Positions 22,162 to 32,147 of a stretch of 64,000 bases of DNA are shown piece by piece; position 1 is the stretch's first letter; each line of letters begins with the position of its first letter. The position numbers were made by a program, and so were the translations under genes. Origin of the DNA: Arthonia radiata (lineage: Eukaryota; Ascomycota; Arthoniomycetes; Arthoniales; Arthoniaceae); contig PSQN01000004.1 in the NCBI GenBank assembly GCA_002989075.1, positions 744,001 to 808,000 of the forward strand. The letters are read 5' to 3'. Under the pieces are notes generated by a model. That model was given only the letters and a program-made list of their open reading frames with translations, had not been told where the DNA came from and did no database searches.

Positions 22162-22424
22162 CTCGCCATGAAGCCATGCATAAACGCGGGTGTCGCGTGC
22201 CTCACCACCGACCAGAGCATTAGCAGCCAAACGGTAGTGCTCGTGGGTGTCGTACTCGAGCGAGAAGGGCCTGCGGACGGCCGCGACGGTGTTGGACAGA
22301 TAGTCGAGCACTGCGTGGAATGCGGGGACGTTGACGGTTGGTTGAGTGCTGTGGTGTTGTTAGGAGGCTGCTTGTGGGAGGAGTGAGAGGGTGGAGTGTG
22401 TAAGTACGTTTGTGGGGTGGACAT
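22135..22424 (-). CDS. Small hypothetical protein abutting the repeat array
   Basis: Model: exon 22424-22408 (encoding MSTPQ plus part of Thr), 59-bp intron with GTACTT donor and CACCACAG acceptor, exon 22348-22135, giving 76 aa. The downstream reading frame (VPAFHAVLDYLSNTV, RRPFSLEYDTHEHYRLAANALVGG, TRVYAWLHGEHGRYSVAA) has the composition of a real protein and the splice phases agree. A GTAAGT donor overlaps the stop codon, so the gene may instead continue by splicing into or across the tandem array. I do not recognise the family. Two other frames over the same DNA are also open, but they are proline/serine/threonine-rich and look like shadows. Confidence 0.4.
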
Positions 22425-22833
22425 GATGGCGCTTTGGAGGTTTGGTATGGGAGTGTGAGGGAGGATGGTGGTGTGTTGGTGTTTGGCGCGGCGGAAGTAG
22501 AGTAATGAGGGGTTGTGGGTGAGGGTAAGAAGGGAAAGATCGAGAATGCGCAAAGAGAGTGTTGTGGGTGGCGAACATGATCTCGAGTTGAAGTACGCTA
22601 ACGCAAAGCCAAACCATTTTCAGCGATATACAAGACCAGACGAAGCCGGAGCAGATCGTGTAAGCCCGGCGCTAAGTTTAGAACAATGGTCACAAAGGTA
22701 TCACATCCAACAGACTTACTGAAGAGAAGCCGCATGGTCTTACAGCATACTCAAAGACTCAATCCATGTCCAGTAACGCTGATTCTCGATCACGCCGGCG
22801 CAGAAACCCATAACAGACTGCTATGTAGGCGCC
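22425..22833. other. Intergenic region between two minus-strand small genes
   Basis: 409 bp; pyrimidine-rich on the minus strand just upstream of 22424, consistent with a promoter. A GCCGGCG copy of the array's anchor appears at 22795-22801 without the flanking unit. Confidence 0.35.
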
Positions 22834-23510
22834 TTACTCTGCGGCTTCACCCGATCGTTGTCCTCCTCCAGCACGTCTAACCCCATGTCTCCACCTCGCC
22901 CTCTTCTGCACCCTCTTCCCCCTCCCGTCCGCAATGATCGCAGCCCTCCGGTTCATCGAGTCCACCGCTTCCACATGGCGCTCAAGTACAGCAAACCGGC
23001 TGATGAGCCCAGACACCAGTGTCGGCGTAACCCTATCCACCTGCGCACGATCGCAATTCTTCTGGCGCATGCAGATGTCCAACTCCTCGAGCTCCTCCAA
23101 AGCTACCTTGATCATGCCACGCAGCGCCTCCACGAGCTCGTTCACGCGCTTTGTAGCATCGTCCAAGGGCTTAGGCGGCAGGTCGGCCGCGTTGTGTTCT
23201 CTATTGCGCTCGTAGTCGTACCAGAGCTGCTCTTTCACGTTAATTGGCACGTGCTGGTAAAGTTGCGAAAACATAGAATTGCTTTCATCAAGGCATGTGG
23301 CGGCATAGTGGTCGTGATCGTCGAAGTCTTTCTCGAATTGGGCTTTGAGGGTGTCCAGGGTGCTTTTGAAGTAGGTAGCGATTTCTTGGAAGGCGAGGAA
23401 CGTTTGTGGAAGGGTCGAGCTGGAAGGCTGTTAGCAAGGGATTTGTTTTGCGAGTGGATGTTATGGAAGACTTACGCTGGTTCATCTGATCTGCCGGCGG
23501 CAATGCACAT
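22834..23510 (-). CDS. Hypothetical helical protein, two exons
   Basis: Exons 23510-23476 and 23419-22834 (56-bp intron) give 206 aa beginning MCIAAGRSDEPA. The acceptor CCAG at 23420 restores the frame STLPQTFLAFQEIATYFKSTLDTLKAQFEKDFDDHDHYAATC. The protein is predicted to be mostly alpha-helical with coiled-coil character (ATKRVNELVEALRGMIKVALEELEELDICMRQ) and ends in a basic Gly/Arg-rich tail with the cluster GRGKRVQKRARWRHG. I recognise no family. The TYFK...LD...DHY pattern and basic tail would fit a small scaffold or nucleic-acid-associated protein, but that is speculation. Confidence 0.5.
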
Positions 23511-24173
23511 GATGTTTGATGTCTGATGATATTTATAAGAAAGGGGAGACTCAAGAAGCGTGCGGCTAGAATGCAGCAAAGGAGTAGTATTCGAGAAGGT
23601 TGAGTAGAAGGAGAAGAAGGCAGGAAGATTTCGAGGATGCAATGTTTATTACCTCGAGGTAAATTACGCTAGAGGACAGCCAAGCAAACGATGAGGAAGG
23701 AGCAAGCAGATGACATAAACAAGCAGAAGGGCCCTTACTTAAGTAAGAGGCGCACGTACCTTTCGCGCCTTCTTCCTTTTCCACCCACATCATATATAAT
23801 TCTCTTCTTTTGCTGCTGCTCATCAGCATTAGCAATTTTCTTTTCTCGTTTCACAACTATCGATCTTCGTCAGCGCCATCATTCATGCTCACGTTACTGA
23901 TGCTCGACGGTACCACATCCACTGGAGACCCGCTCGAGTCCAGCATCTTTCTTATGACCGAGTCCACGTCCAAGTCAGCAGGTGAGCCTCACCCACCCAT
24001 CTCTTGCCTTTCAGATGCCTGAAACTGAACAACGCCATCCAGATGATCCAAGCGCTGCGCTTGTCAGGATGCCAAACCAGAGAACTCCTTACTGACCCTC
24101 CTCCCTCGGAAGCTCCTGCCTCCAAAAATACCGGCAAGCTGGCTCGACACCTCTAAAGTGTTAACGCAACCCC
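23511..24173. other. Region between divergent small genes, possible extra 5' exons
   Basis: 663 bp. Short coding-like frames occur at 23886-23980 (MLTLLMLDGTTSTGD) and just after an acceptor-like CTTTCAG before ATGCCTGAAACTG (MPETEQRHPDDPSAALVRMPNQRTPY), both ending in stops when joined. They may be 5' exons of the next gene, or decayed remnants. Confidence 0.3.
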
Positions 24174-25034
24174 ATGCTCACTGGCACTGCAGAGGAAGAC
24201 GCCGGCGAAGATAAGCCAGACAAGGTTGCTGTAACTCTCGAAGTCTTGCAATACCTTACTGGCGTGTGTAAAGCGGCGAACCCCGAGTACCGCGACCCTT
24301 ATCACCTAAAAGCCACCTGTTTGCACCAAGCGAGGTAAGCACATACTGAATCCTTCTCATGAATGACTCTCCCGTCCTCCAGCCCTACGTCGCCTACCTG
24401 CATTCAGATTCGAACCAGGGCTCTCCTGGCGTCAACGGCAGCGTCAACCTAAAAGCCACATCAGCGTTCCGCGATTACCCGACAACGGCAGCTGATATTC
24501 TCAGCACACCCCTACACGCTCTCTTCCTGTGATCGCGGAACAGATTGCTGCGCCTCCAAATATCTCCTTTCTTCTGCCCTCCACCCCTGCCCTTATTGCT
24601 GAATACCCAACTAACTCCCAACCAGCGAAGTCCATCTCTTCAACAAACACGACAACACGCTCGTCACCGGTCACTTCAGGAACGGCCCCGCCACCGACGC
24701 CCCCTATCTCGCCGGCCCTAAAGAGACCTTGTGGGCTGAAGAAGAGCACGATCGGCTCCTAGCTCTCGATAGGCAGCGCCCTTGGGACGGCATGCCCATC
24801 AAGGACCTCGCGGAAGCCGCTTGGGAGATCTGCATGATCGTGGAGCAGGAACTGAAGGGCCGTACTGATGGGTGGGAGGATATCGACTTTGGAAATGGAA
24901 AGGTCTGTGATGAGGTCTCGATCGCAGGCTGGGAGTTGCTGCAGGAGGCGTATGCGTTAAAGAACGTCTGTGGGCCATGTGAGAGCATGCAGGGGAGCTC
25001 TGACGAGGCTGAGGGCAATAACAGCAGCGGCTAG
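24174..25034 (+). CDS. Hypothetical protein, four-exon model
   Basis: Not recognised. The phase-consistent model is 24174-24265, 24313-24334, 24383-24528 and 24626-25034, 222 aa. It reads MLTGTAEEDAGEDKPDKVAVTLEVLQYLTG, VHLFAPSEPYVAYLHSDSNQ, ILSTPLHALFLEVHLFNKHDNTLVTGHFRNG and then PYLAGPKETLWAEEEHDRLLALDRQRPWDGMPIKDLAEAAWEIC. The first intron is only 47 bp; without it, exon 1 reads through to GTAAGC at 24335, but the next exon then meets a stop. The third intron has a CTAAC branch point. The C-terminal half contains CGPC and several acidic stretches. Upstream exons are possible. The start and exon 1/2 boundary are the weakest parts. Confidence 0.42.
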
Positions 25035-25603
25035 CTTTGTGCTCGTGGTTTGAGACTTGGCCTTTTGGAGGCAATGGGCAGTGGTGCGGTATTCCCTTTG
25101 TTTCAGCTCGGTCGAGAGCTCGAGACTAGCAATGATGGTGGCCAGCTTTGGCCGCTATCCGGGCAGTCAGTGATGAGTAACTGCCTTGATGACAATCGTT
25201 ACTATCAGGTAGTACGTGGTGATACGGAGGGGTTGGTGAGACTCCGCTGTTTCACCGCAGAACATCAGCAGATTCAATGAGAGTATACATACCCGATCTT
25301 GCGCTTCAATCCTCCGCCAGGTACTCACTTCACTTTTCTCTGGGCAGCTTGTTGGTAATTGCTCAACCCAAGCGATTGAGCGATGAGGAAAACGCCATAC
25401 TTGATTTGTATGCTGAGCAAGGCCATTCTAGAGGCGCTGCTCATCTGAACTGCGATTCGAAACCACAAGACAACCACCGGTGAGCTGTGCTGCTCCGAAC
25501 GCTCGAGGTTATAGACAATACACAATTTGAAGAGCTACTAAAACATTCGTCCACGTACACATACATCCTTTTCACCACCCCCGCCATAACCCACATATCC
25601 ACA
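25035..25603. other. Convergent intergenic region before CWH43
   Basis: 569 bp containing the 3' ends of both neighbours. No gene, repeat or motif was recognised. Confidence 0.4.
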
Positions 25604-28600
25604 TCACTGATAGTACCTGCATCACCGTTAGCTTCCACTCGTTCACCCAAGATACAAGAAAGAAAACTCACCTCGGCTCATCAAACACATGATACCGATG
25701 CCCCCTCCGTCCCTCACCCCTCAGGAACGCCGGGAACCGCATCCCCTCAGGATAATAGCTCTCCTGCACGACCTCATTGCCCCCCTCCGGCTGCCCAACA
25801 ACGAATTTGCCCACCTGCAGCTCCGTATCCGTAATGCTATCTCGACTCACCCGCGCATACCCGGTCCGCTTCATGTTCTTGTACAAAATGTACTCGCACC
25901 AGCGATCCCAGTCTGTGGGGTCGATGTCCTTCATACCGGATGTCGCGGAGACGAAGTTGTTGTAGTTCCCTTGGCCTGGCGTGACGTCGAGGTACGACAG
26001 AAGCACGCTGGGTCGATCTCCGGAGGCGCCCATGAGAGCCATGAGATACTCCGACTGCAATCGACGATCTTCCACATCTTCTTCTTGACCGGAGTGGAAG
26101 ACGAACACGTCTACCTCCTGTCCGTGGGCGAGAATCGTGGCTTTAATCGCGGGCGCAAGTTCGCCGACCGGACTGGGAAGCAAATGGTGCTCTGAGTGCA
26201 AGATCGGGAACTTCGAGAGTAGAGCGGCGCCCCACGTGTGCTTGTCGGGACCAGGCCCGAAATCCACATACATGCCCAGGTCTTCAGCCAGGAACTGGGT
26301 CGGATCGCGATTCCCCATGATGATGCGCTGGGTGTCACTCTCGAGCAGACCGAGGACATCGATCTCGAGCTCGGCGATGAGGTCGCGCATGCGGCGGGGG
26401 GAGTCCCACATGGGATTGTCGAGGTAGAAGTGGATGGTCCAGATGCCCGCGGTGATGAGGTTGCTCTCAGGGTGCGCTGGTGTGTAGTCGTAGGTAGGGA
26501 AGCGGAGGTAAGCGACGCTGGCGGCGAGGAGCTGCATGCCGAACAGAGCGTAGATGTAGTATGAGCGCTGGCGCTTCACTGCGGGATTTGGAGGTTTCTG
26601 CGCGCGCTTGGAGCCGGTGAGGTTGGCGGAAGAGGCGGAGAAGACGCCGCAGCCGAGCATGGTCATCATGGTTGTCATGACCCAGTCTGTGCGCTCACGG
26701 ACGAAGGGACCGCCAGGAACGAACGCGTAGGCCACGACCCACACGTGGAAGAATACCATGAAGTTGTAGGCGAAAAAACCGATGCCGAAGGTTTTGGCAG
26801 GGCCGGTACGGACGGCTGATGAGATAAGGGATGGAGAGACAGCGAGCGTGTAGAAGGCGAGGACGAGGCCGCCGTAAAAGCCGAGCCAGTCGTTGTATTT
26901 GGTGAGGAGCGCCGCACCGAGAGAGCCGATGCCAAACGCGGTCCAGCTGCGGGAGAGCGAGGGGTAGAAGAGCCCAAAGACGACACCGGCGGACATTGTG
27001 AAGATTGTGTAGGCTCCATGAGGAACGGAGATGGGCCCTGAGACGGGCCAGCCAGTCCAAGTCCAGAGGACCATAGTGCTGGAGTCGGAGAGGAGAGAGT
27101 GCATGGCAAAGATCAGCCCTGCAATGCCTAAGCCGGAGAGCACTGATGAGCCACGGTTGCTGCCAGGCTGAGGAACATCAATTGCACCGTGATTGAGCTT
27201 GCGAGTTGAGCGTATGATTGCTGCAATTGCAAGAGTCACGCCTAGCTTGTGCCACCCACCGTCTTGAGGGCGGACGACAGGCCAAATCGGATTGTTGGTC
27301 TGAAATGCAAATTTGGCGATGCTTGAGAGAATCAAGCCAATGCCGAAAGCAGTCGCTCGAGCCTCTAATCTGTGAGGCTGCGAGCGCTCTGCGTAGAAGG
27401 TGGCCGTCCAAGCCAGTGTGGACATCCAGAGGCCGACGCCCACAGTCAGGAGGCGAAGATCTGGACGGGGGACGAGCCACGCGAAGACGCCGCATAATGA
27501 TATCAGATGGACGATTCGCAGGTTCTTCATGACCAAGCGGCGGATAGCAGGCACGCCGAGCGTGACGGGTCCCATAGATGACAAGACAAAGGCTTCATAG
27601 CCAGATATGCCCATATACCACAGCGGGAAGTCTGAGTAGATCAGCATAGTTGCAACAGTGTCGAGAAAGAATCTATACATACACCACACTAAGAGTCCCA
27701 GCGATGTCAACATCGACCAGAAGACATACTATTGATGTCAGCCCTATATCTGGAAGGCTGAATGGTCGAGACATACTCCGTTGTAAATGTCTGCAATCGC
27801 ATCGAGCGCTTCGTCCCAAGAAAAGCCTTGACCAAAGACTGTGGCCGCTTCTTTCTCGCGACTGGAGAACGCTGCATCAGTATAGTTCGTGGCTTCTTCA
27901 GAGGCCTTAGCTTACTTCTTCTCTAGAACACGGTCTGCGACGACCTGTCGATCATTCGGTCTGCAACAAGTGAGCAAAATGTTCTGTCTGCAGCGCAACG
28001 GTCACGCACTCTACTTCGGCAGCCATTGCACGTACCCTCTACTTAGACCCTTGACGTCTCGCACAACAACTTCCAAACTCTCGAAATCCATCAGCGTGAC
28101 CGCGTCAAACGCAACATCAAGAAGTACGAGGGACCACTCAAAGAACGAGTACGTCGTGTAAGCTGTCCCGTGTTAGATCTTGTAGAGCTCTTTCGACGGA
28201 GCTCTGCGTACCTCCTGCCACCTTGTGCACCTTATGCTGGATGAAGAAGTATACCAAAGGAACGATTGTAGCGAAAAATGTGCCGGCAAAGACCTTGCGG
28301 TACTGAATTGCCTTCGGATTCGGCGGGCTGAGGGCAAGGCATCCCAATGTCCAGGGCAAAGTCGCAACCAAGTACGAGATCATGAAGATGTCATGCCAGT
28401 CGTGATCGTCCGTAGATGTTACATATGTCCAGCCGCCACATGTCAAGGTCCTGAAGATTCCCACTCCTGCTATTACTTTGGGCAATGTTGCTCGTTCTTT
28501 CCGTGTGAGAAGGTACCAGAGCCCGACGAGCGCAAAGCGCGGGCCAGACGTGATGGCAATGAAGACCATGAAGACTGAACGCTCTGGGTAGCGGTCGCCA

Positions 28601-28899
28601 ATGGTTGAGGATACGGAAGGAAACCATTCGTCGGGGTAGCCCTGCGCAAGTCAGACGCTGATGCTCGTTGCGCTACACGGAGGTGATCATACATAATGTT
28701 CGTTCTGCACGATTTTGGTATAGTGCAGTGATCTTGATAGATGGCGTCAGTATTTAAAACGACCTGCTCGCTCTCAAACTTACACTCCGACTATGAAAGC
28801 GCCCAGAAATGCAGCGTACGCGGCGACTGTGTGGGCGTATGAAATGTATGAGCCGGGAAAGGAGAATATTACGTCCCCTTCACGGCCTTTGGGAGCCAT
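25604..28899 (-). CDS. CWH43: Cwh43: GPI-anchor lipid remodelling protein (PGAP2-like plus exonuclease/phosphatase-like domains)
   Basis: Eight exons: 28899-28784, 28732-28693, 28641-28212, 28162-28036, 27960-27916, 27861-27777, 27728-25672 and 25616-25604, giving 970 aa; every phase agrees and the length matches yeast Cwh43 (953 aa). Yeast Cwh43 replaces the diacylglycerol of GPI anchors with ceramide in the ER/Golgi. The first four exons encode the PGAP2/Frag1-like membrane region: [35 protein letters not shown] and FEWSLVLLDVAFDAVTLMDFE. Exon 7 carries many more membrane spans and then the soluble C-terminal endonuclease/exonuclease/phosphatase-like domain (NLITAGIWTIHFYLDN, ELEIDVLGLLESDTQR, VFVFHSGQEED, GHRYHVFDEPR). 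A 13-nt last exon completes the conserved ending PRYYQ; ignoring it ends the protein at PR. GAA1, another GPI gene, lies 3.2 kb away. Confidence 0.92.
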
Positions 28900-29308
28900 A
28901 TGGGCTCTGGGAATCGAAGTAAATGACGAAGAGAATCAAAGGAATGTATTTAGACCAACGGTCGAGGCATGGACGCGTAGGACATTATTGTCGAGGCCAT
29001 CATCAGCTCGCTCTCACATGCGGACGGCTGCCCCTGACTCGGCCCGAGACCTCCGAGCTCCGGGCCGAGATATCTCGCTCGCTCGTTCGAGGTGGAGATA
29101 GCCGCAAGAAAGGCGTGTAAAGACAGTGGAGGCTGCAAGTCACTAGTAAGTACCAGAATACATAGACTGCATCTAAAACCCTCGTAGCGAACAAGTCAGC
29201 AATCCTGCGGCAGCCTACAACTTACACGCCACAAGCCAGATGAGTGCCACTTTTGCCTGAATGCAATCGGACTCGGGACGAACTATCTGAGACGGCACGC
29301 GACGAGCA
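28900..29308. promoter_or_regulatory. Divergent promoter CWH43 / ureidoglycolate lyase
   Basis: 409 bp between opposite start codons. Short open frames here have no support. No known nitrogen-control cluster was confidently identified. Confidence 0.4.
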
Positions 29309-30321
29309 ATGCCTAGCAGCATTGAGTGTCCCAGTCTACGGCTGCACGTATCAGAGCTTACCAAGGAGGCCTTCGCACCATTTGGCACGGTCATAGACAG
29401 CCCTCCCGCAAACGTTTCAGTAGAAGATCCCTCGAGTCGACCAGGATCAGTAGTCGCAAACCAAGGCTCTGCCATCAAATGGCCGAATGTCACACAGCTA
29501 ACTAACTACTACGATGACTTTGCACCAAGCCGCGTGAAAGCAAGTCCGAGCGTGAGCCTATTCCACTGCATGCCAAGGAAATGGAGGGAAGAGAGAGCGC
29601 AGGAGGGCAACGGGGAGCGCTCACTATCGTCAGCAATTAAGGAAGAACAAGTGTTTGCAGAAATCGATTCTAGGACTCGTTCCGGACCTCAACCTGCAGG
29701 CCAGGAAAATCTGCTTGATATTGACATCTTGGAACGACATCCATACTCATCCCAGACGTTTGTCCCCATCGACATGTCTTCCTTAGATCACTCTGATACG
29801 AGTTTCGTAGTGGTAGTTGCTCCTACGATGCCTCTTGAGAGTCAAACCACCGATATGGGCAGTTCCGACATTCTCCTTCAGCAACGTGCAGGTGCTGGCC
29901 TTCCAGACTTACAGAATGCTCGAGCATTCATAGCACGTGGCGATCGAGCGGTGACATATTCTGCGGGCACCTGGGTCAGTTCGTCTGCTCCCTTGTAGCA
30001 GCAGCAATCGCTCTACTGACCAAACATGAATAGCATGCTCCAATGATAGTCTCCGGCAGCCGTGCAGTGGACTTCATAGTATGGCAGTTCGCCAATGGAG
30101 TCGCCAATGAAGACTGTGAAGAGGTTATATTCCGCGCTCAAGGGCGAGCACGAGACGGCTTGGTGGTCACACGACCTCCGGCCAGAAGCTCTCCGGAAAG
30201 GCTTGGCCCTGTATATGGCTATGGAGATGATGTCAGCACAGCCCCTTCTGAAGGCTCTTCAGTTTCAAGACAAATTGCTCTGGATCGATGCCAGCGCGCT
30301 AGCTGCACTGGAAAGTTGTAA
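29309..30321 (+). CDS. Ureidoglycolate lyase (allantoin catabolism)
   Basis: Exons 29309-29974 and 30034-30321, 317 aa; the 59-bp intron lies between GTW and HAPM. The enzyme (yeast Dal3 family) splits ureidoglycolate to glyoxylate and urea, the last step of purine/allantoin breakdown. Matching features are the N-terminal SELTKEAFAPFGTVID, the core LDIDILERHPYSSQTFVPIDM with the metal/substrate region, VVVVAPTMP, ARAFIARGDRAVTYSAGTWHAPM and VDFIVWQFANGVANEDCEEV, which normally is close to the C-terminus. Here the frame runs on for about 60 more residues (RARDGLVVTRPPARSSPERL onward) with no conservation I recognise. A hydrophilic insertion of about 40 residues around 95-135 also lengthens it relative to the usual ~200-260 aa. 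A further intron or an earlier functional end is possible. Confidence 0.85.
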
Positions 30322-30634
30322 AGCCAACAGGATGGAGTGGGTGGATGCTCTGATACTTACTGCTGGCACTCGGCCGTTAAGACCTCCCACACGCAGGCGA
30401 TAGGGAAAGCTGTGAAGAGTTCGTAAATATGTAGCAAAGGCGATGAGACTCAAGAAGCTCACTTATGCTGTCCTCGAGGCGGATTGGGAAGTCCTTCGAA
30501 CGGAGAACCATCGGCCAGCATGAAGTATGGTCGCTCCGTCCAATCCATCCTCAGTCGTGGCACAGGAATGCGACGGTGGCGGCTGTCATAACGCTTGTAA
30601 AATGGGTCAAGGCAATTAGTTTTTCCAGGGCTGC
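30322..30634. other. Convergent intergenic region
   Basis: 313 bp between the ends of the ureidoglycolate lyase and RBD2 genes; no gene seen. Confidence 0.4.
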
Positions 30635-31624
30635 TCACTCGTTTGTTCTCGGAGGCCCGTTTAGCACAAAGCTACGTGCGCTGGCAGCGTCGATCGACCC
30701 GTTCTCTGCTCGAGAATCGAGAAGGCCGTAGCGTCCGAAGGTCTTCTGATCGACGCTGACGTACTTGGGCACACGTGCTAGCAGATTGAGCCTGTTTTCG
30801 ATCCATCTTAGCACTTTCTCCGGAGGTATCAGGAACTTCAGAACACCCAGCTCGAAGCCATACCCTATAAGGCAACCGCACACGTGCGCAAGCAGAGATG
30901 TATGTGGGATGATGAAGTTGATCACCATGATGAGGACGAAGGCGAAGGTCCATGTAGGGACGTTGTAAGGGCCCAACGAGAACCAGGGATTCGCGCGATA
31001 TTGCTTGACCGTTTCGCAGGCGAAGAGAAGGAAGAACCACATGCTGTGACAATCGTTAGCGTATCCTACTGGCTGGAATGATGCGAAATATACTCACCTG
31101 GCACCCATGACTATGTCATCGCTACGGAAGATGATGTGGTCGAAGATGATGTACAGCAGGCCGGGGAAGGTCGCAAATGCTGCGACGATGGTTAGCTTCT
31201 TACTTGTCGTTGCTTTTGAGCTTTATTTGCAGCACTAACGTCCGATGAAGAGGGCGATGGAGACAAGAGTCCCATGCTCCATCTCGAAGCGCTCCATCAA
31301 GGGGATCAGGGCAATCAGGCTTGTCAGGGTCTGAAAGATGCCAGCGTGAACGAGAGGAAACGTGTTGAGTCGGTAATCTGGATGATACAGAGTTAGCGGA
31401 CTGCACTGAAATCCGAAAGACTTCTCCGGGTATCACTGACTGCTGAGTAAGGACACCTTAGAAGGAATGAGAGCTCCACGGAGAGGAAGGGCGGGGAAGA
31501 CAATGCTCAAGGTGTAGAGAACGCCAACGACCATGGCGATGAATCGAGTGAATATGGGGATATGATTGAGGTTGGCGCGCACTCGAGCGGGAGTGAACCC
31601 GAGGACATTGGGAGTTGCGGGCAT
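30635..31624 (-). CDS. RBD2: Rhomboid-type intramembrane protease Rbd2
   Basis: Four exons, 31624-31441, 31377-31240, 31179-31098 and 31043-30635, 270 aa, equal in size to yeast Rbd2 (262 aa). Rhomboids are serine proteases that cut within membranes; Rbd2 is a Golgi member, and in several fungi (fission yeast, Aspergillus) its homologue processes the SREBP sterol regulator. The active-site serine motif GAS (MGASMWFFLLF) is split by intron 3 and the catalytic His lies in LLAHVCGCLIGYGFE. Hydrophobic spans include FIAMVVGVLYTLSIVFPAL, FQTLTSLIALIPLMERFE, TLVSIALFIGPFATFPGLLY and WTFAFVLIMVINFIIP. The E-x2-x-H pattern FEMEHGT after TM2 is typical. The short tail reads KTFGRYGLLDS, a conserved ending. 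Head-to-head with GAA1. Confidence 0.88.
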
Positions 31625-32147
31625 GGTGACAACGGAAGGGTCGGAGAGAAGTGTGATTGCGAGACGGACAAGGAAGTAGTCCGCTGACTATACTGTCATG
31701 TCTTGCGCGGAGCCGAATGGAGGAATCGAAGAGGAATTGCACCTTCCGCTGAAGTTGAAGAAGATGAAGAGGAAGTCACGAACAGAGGAAGTGAGCTGCG
31801 ACGAAACGAACTGACAAATTGACAAGCTGCATTAGCGGCGGAGTTAGAGGACTGGCAGGATAGGTTGCCGTCTCGCCCCAGCCCTACTGCCCTCGAGGGG
31901 CCTGAAGCCCCTCCGCTCCGTCGAATTCTCACGGCAGTTGCCCCAGCCAGCCCCGTGCTGTGAAGATACCCCACTGTCGGCAACTAATCCTGCAAAGAAC
32001 TAACTTTCTCTCGTCCGAGTGTTCATTGCTCTGCGCAACATAACAATTTCACCAACTCGACAATTCACCACACTTACCTGTGCACACGAGGGATGATAGT
32101 CTCATAATCAAGCGAGACGATCTACGGGTCTCAGTGAGGGCGTCACC
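31625..32147. promoter_or_regulatory. Divergent promoter RBD2 / GAA1
   Basis: 523 bp between opposite starts, with pyrimidine-rich tracts near both ends. A GC-rich stretch around 31870-31960 contains the near-palindromic CTCGAGGGGCCTGAAGCCCC. No further gene was recognised. Confidence 0.4.

Noticed and set aside
24413-24432. GATTCGAACC resembling the reverse complement of a tRNA T-arm
   Set aside because: No matching acceptor, anticodon or D-arm around it, and it lies in a coding exon.
31200-31436. Apparent frameshift in RBD2 exon 2
   Set aside because: Came from a misread base while translating by eye; on rechecking, the exon reads continuously (TLTSLIALIPLMERFE).
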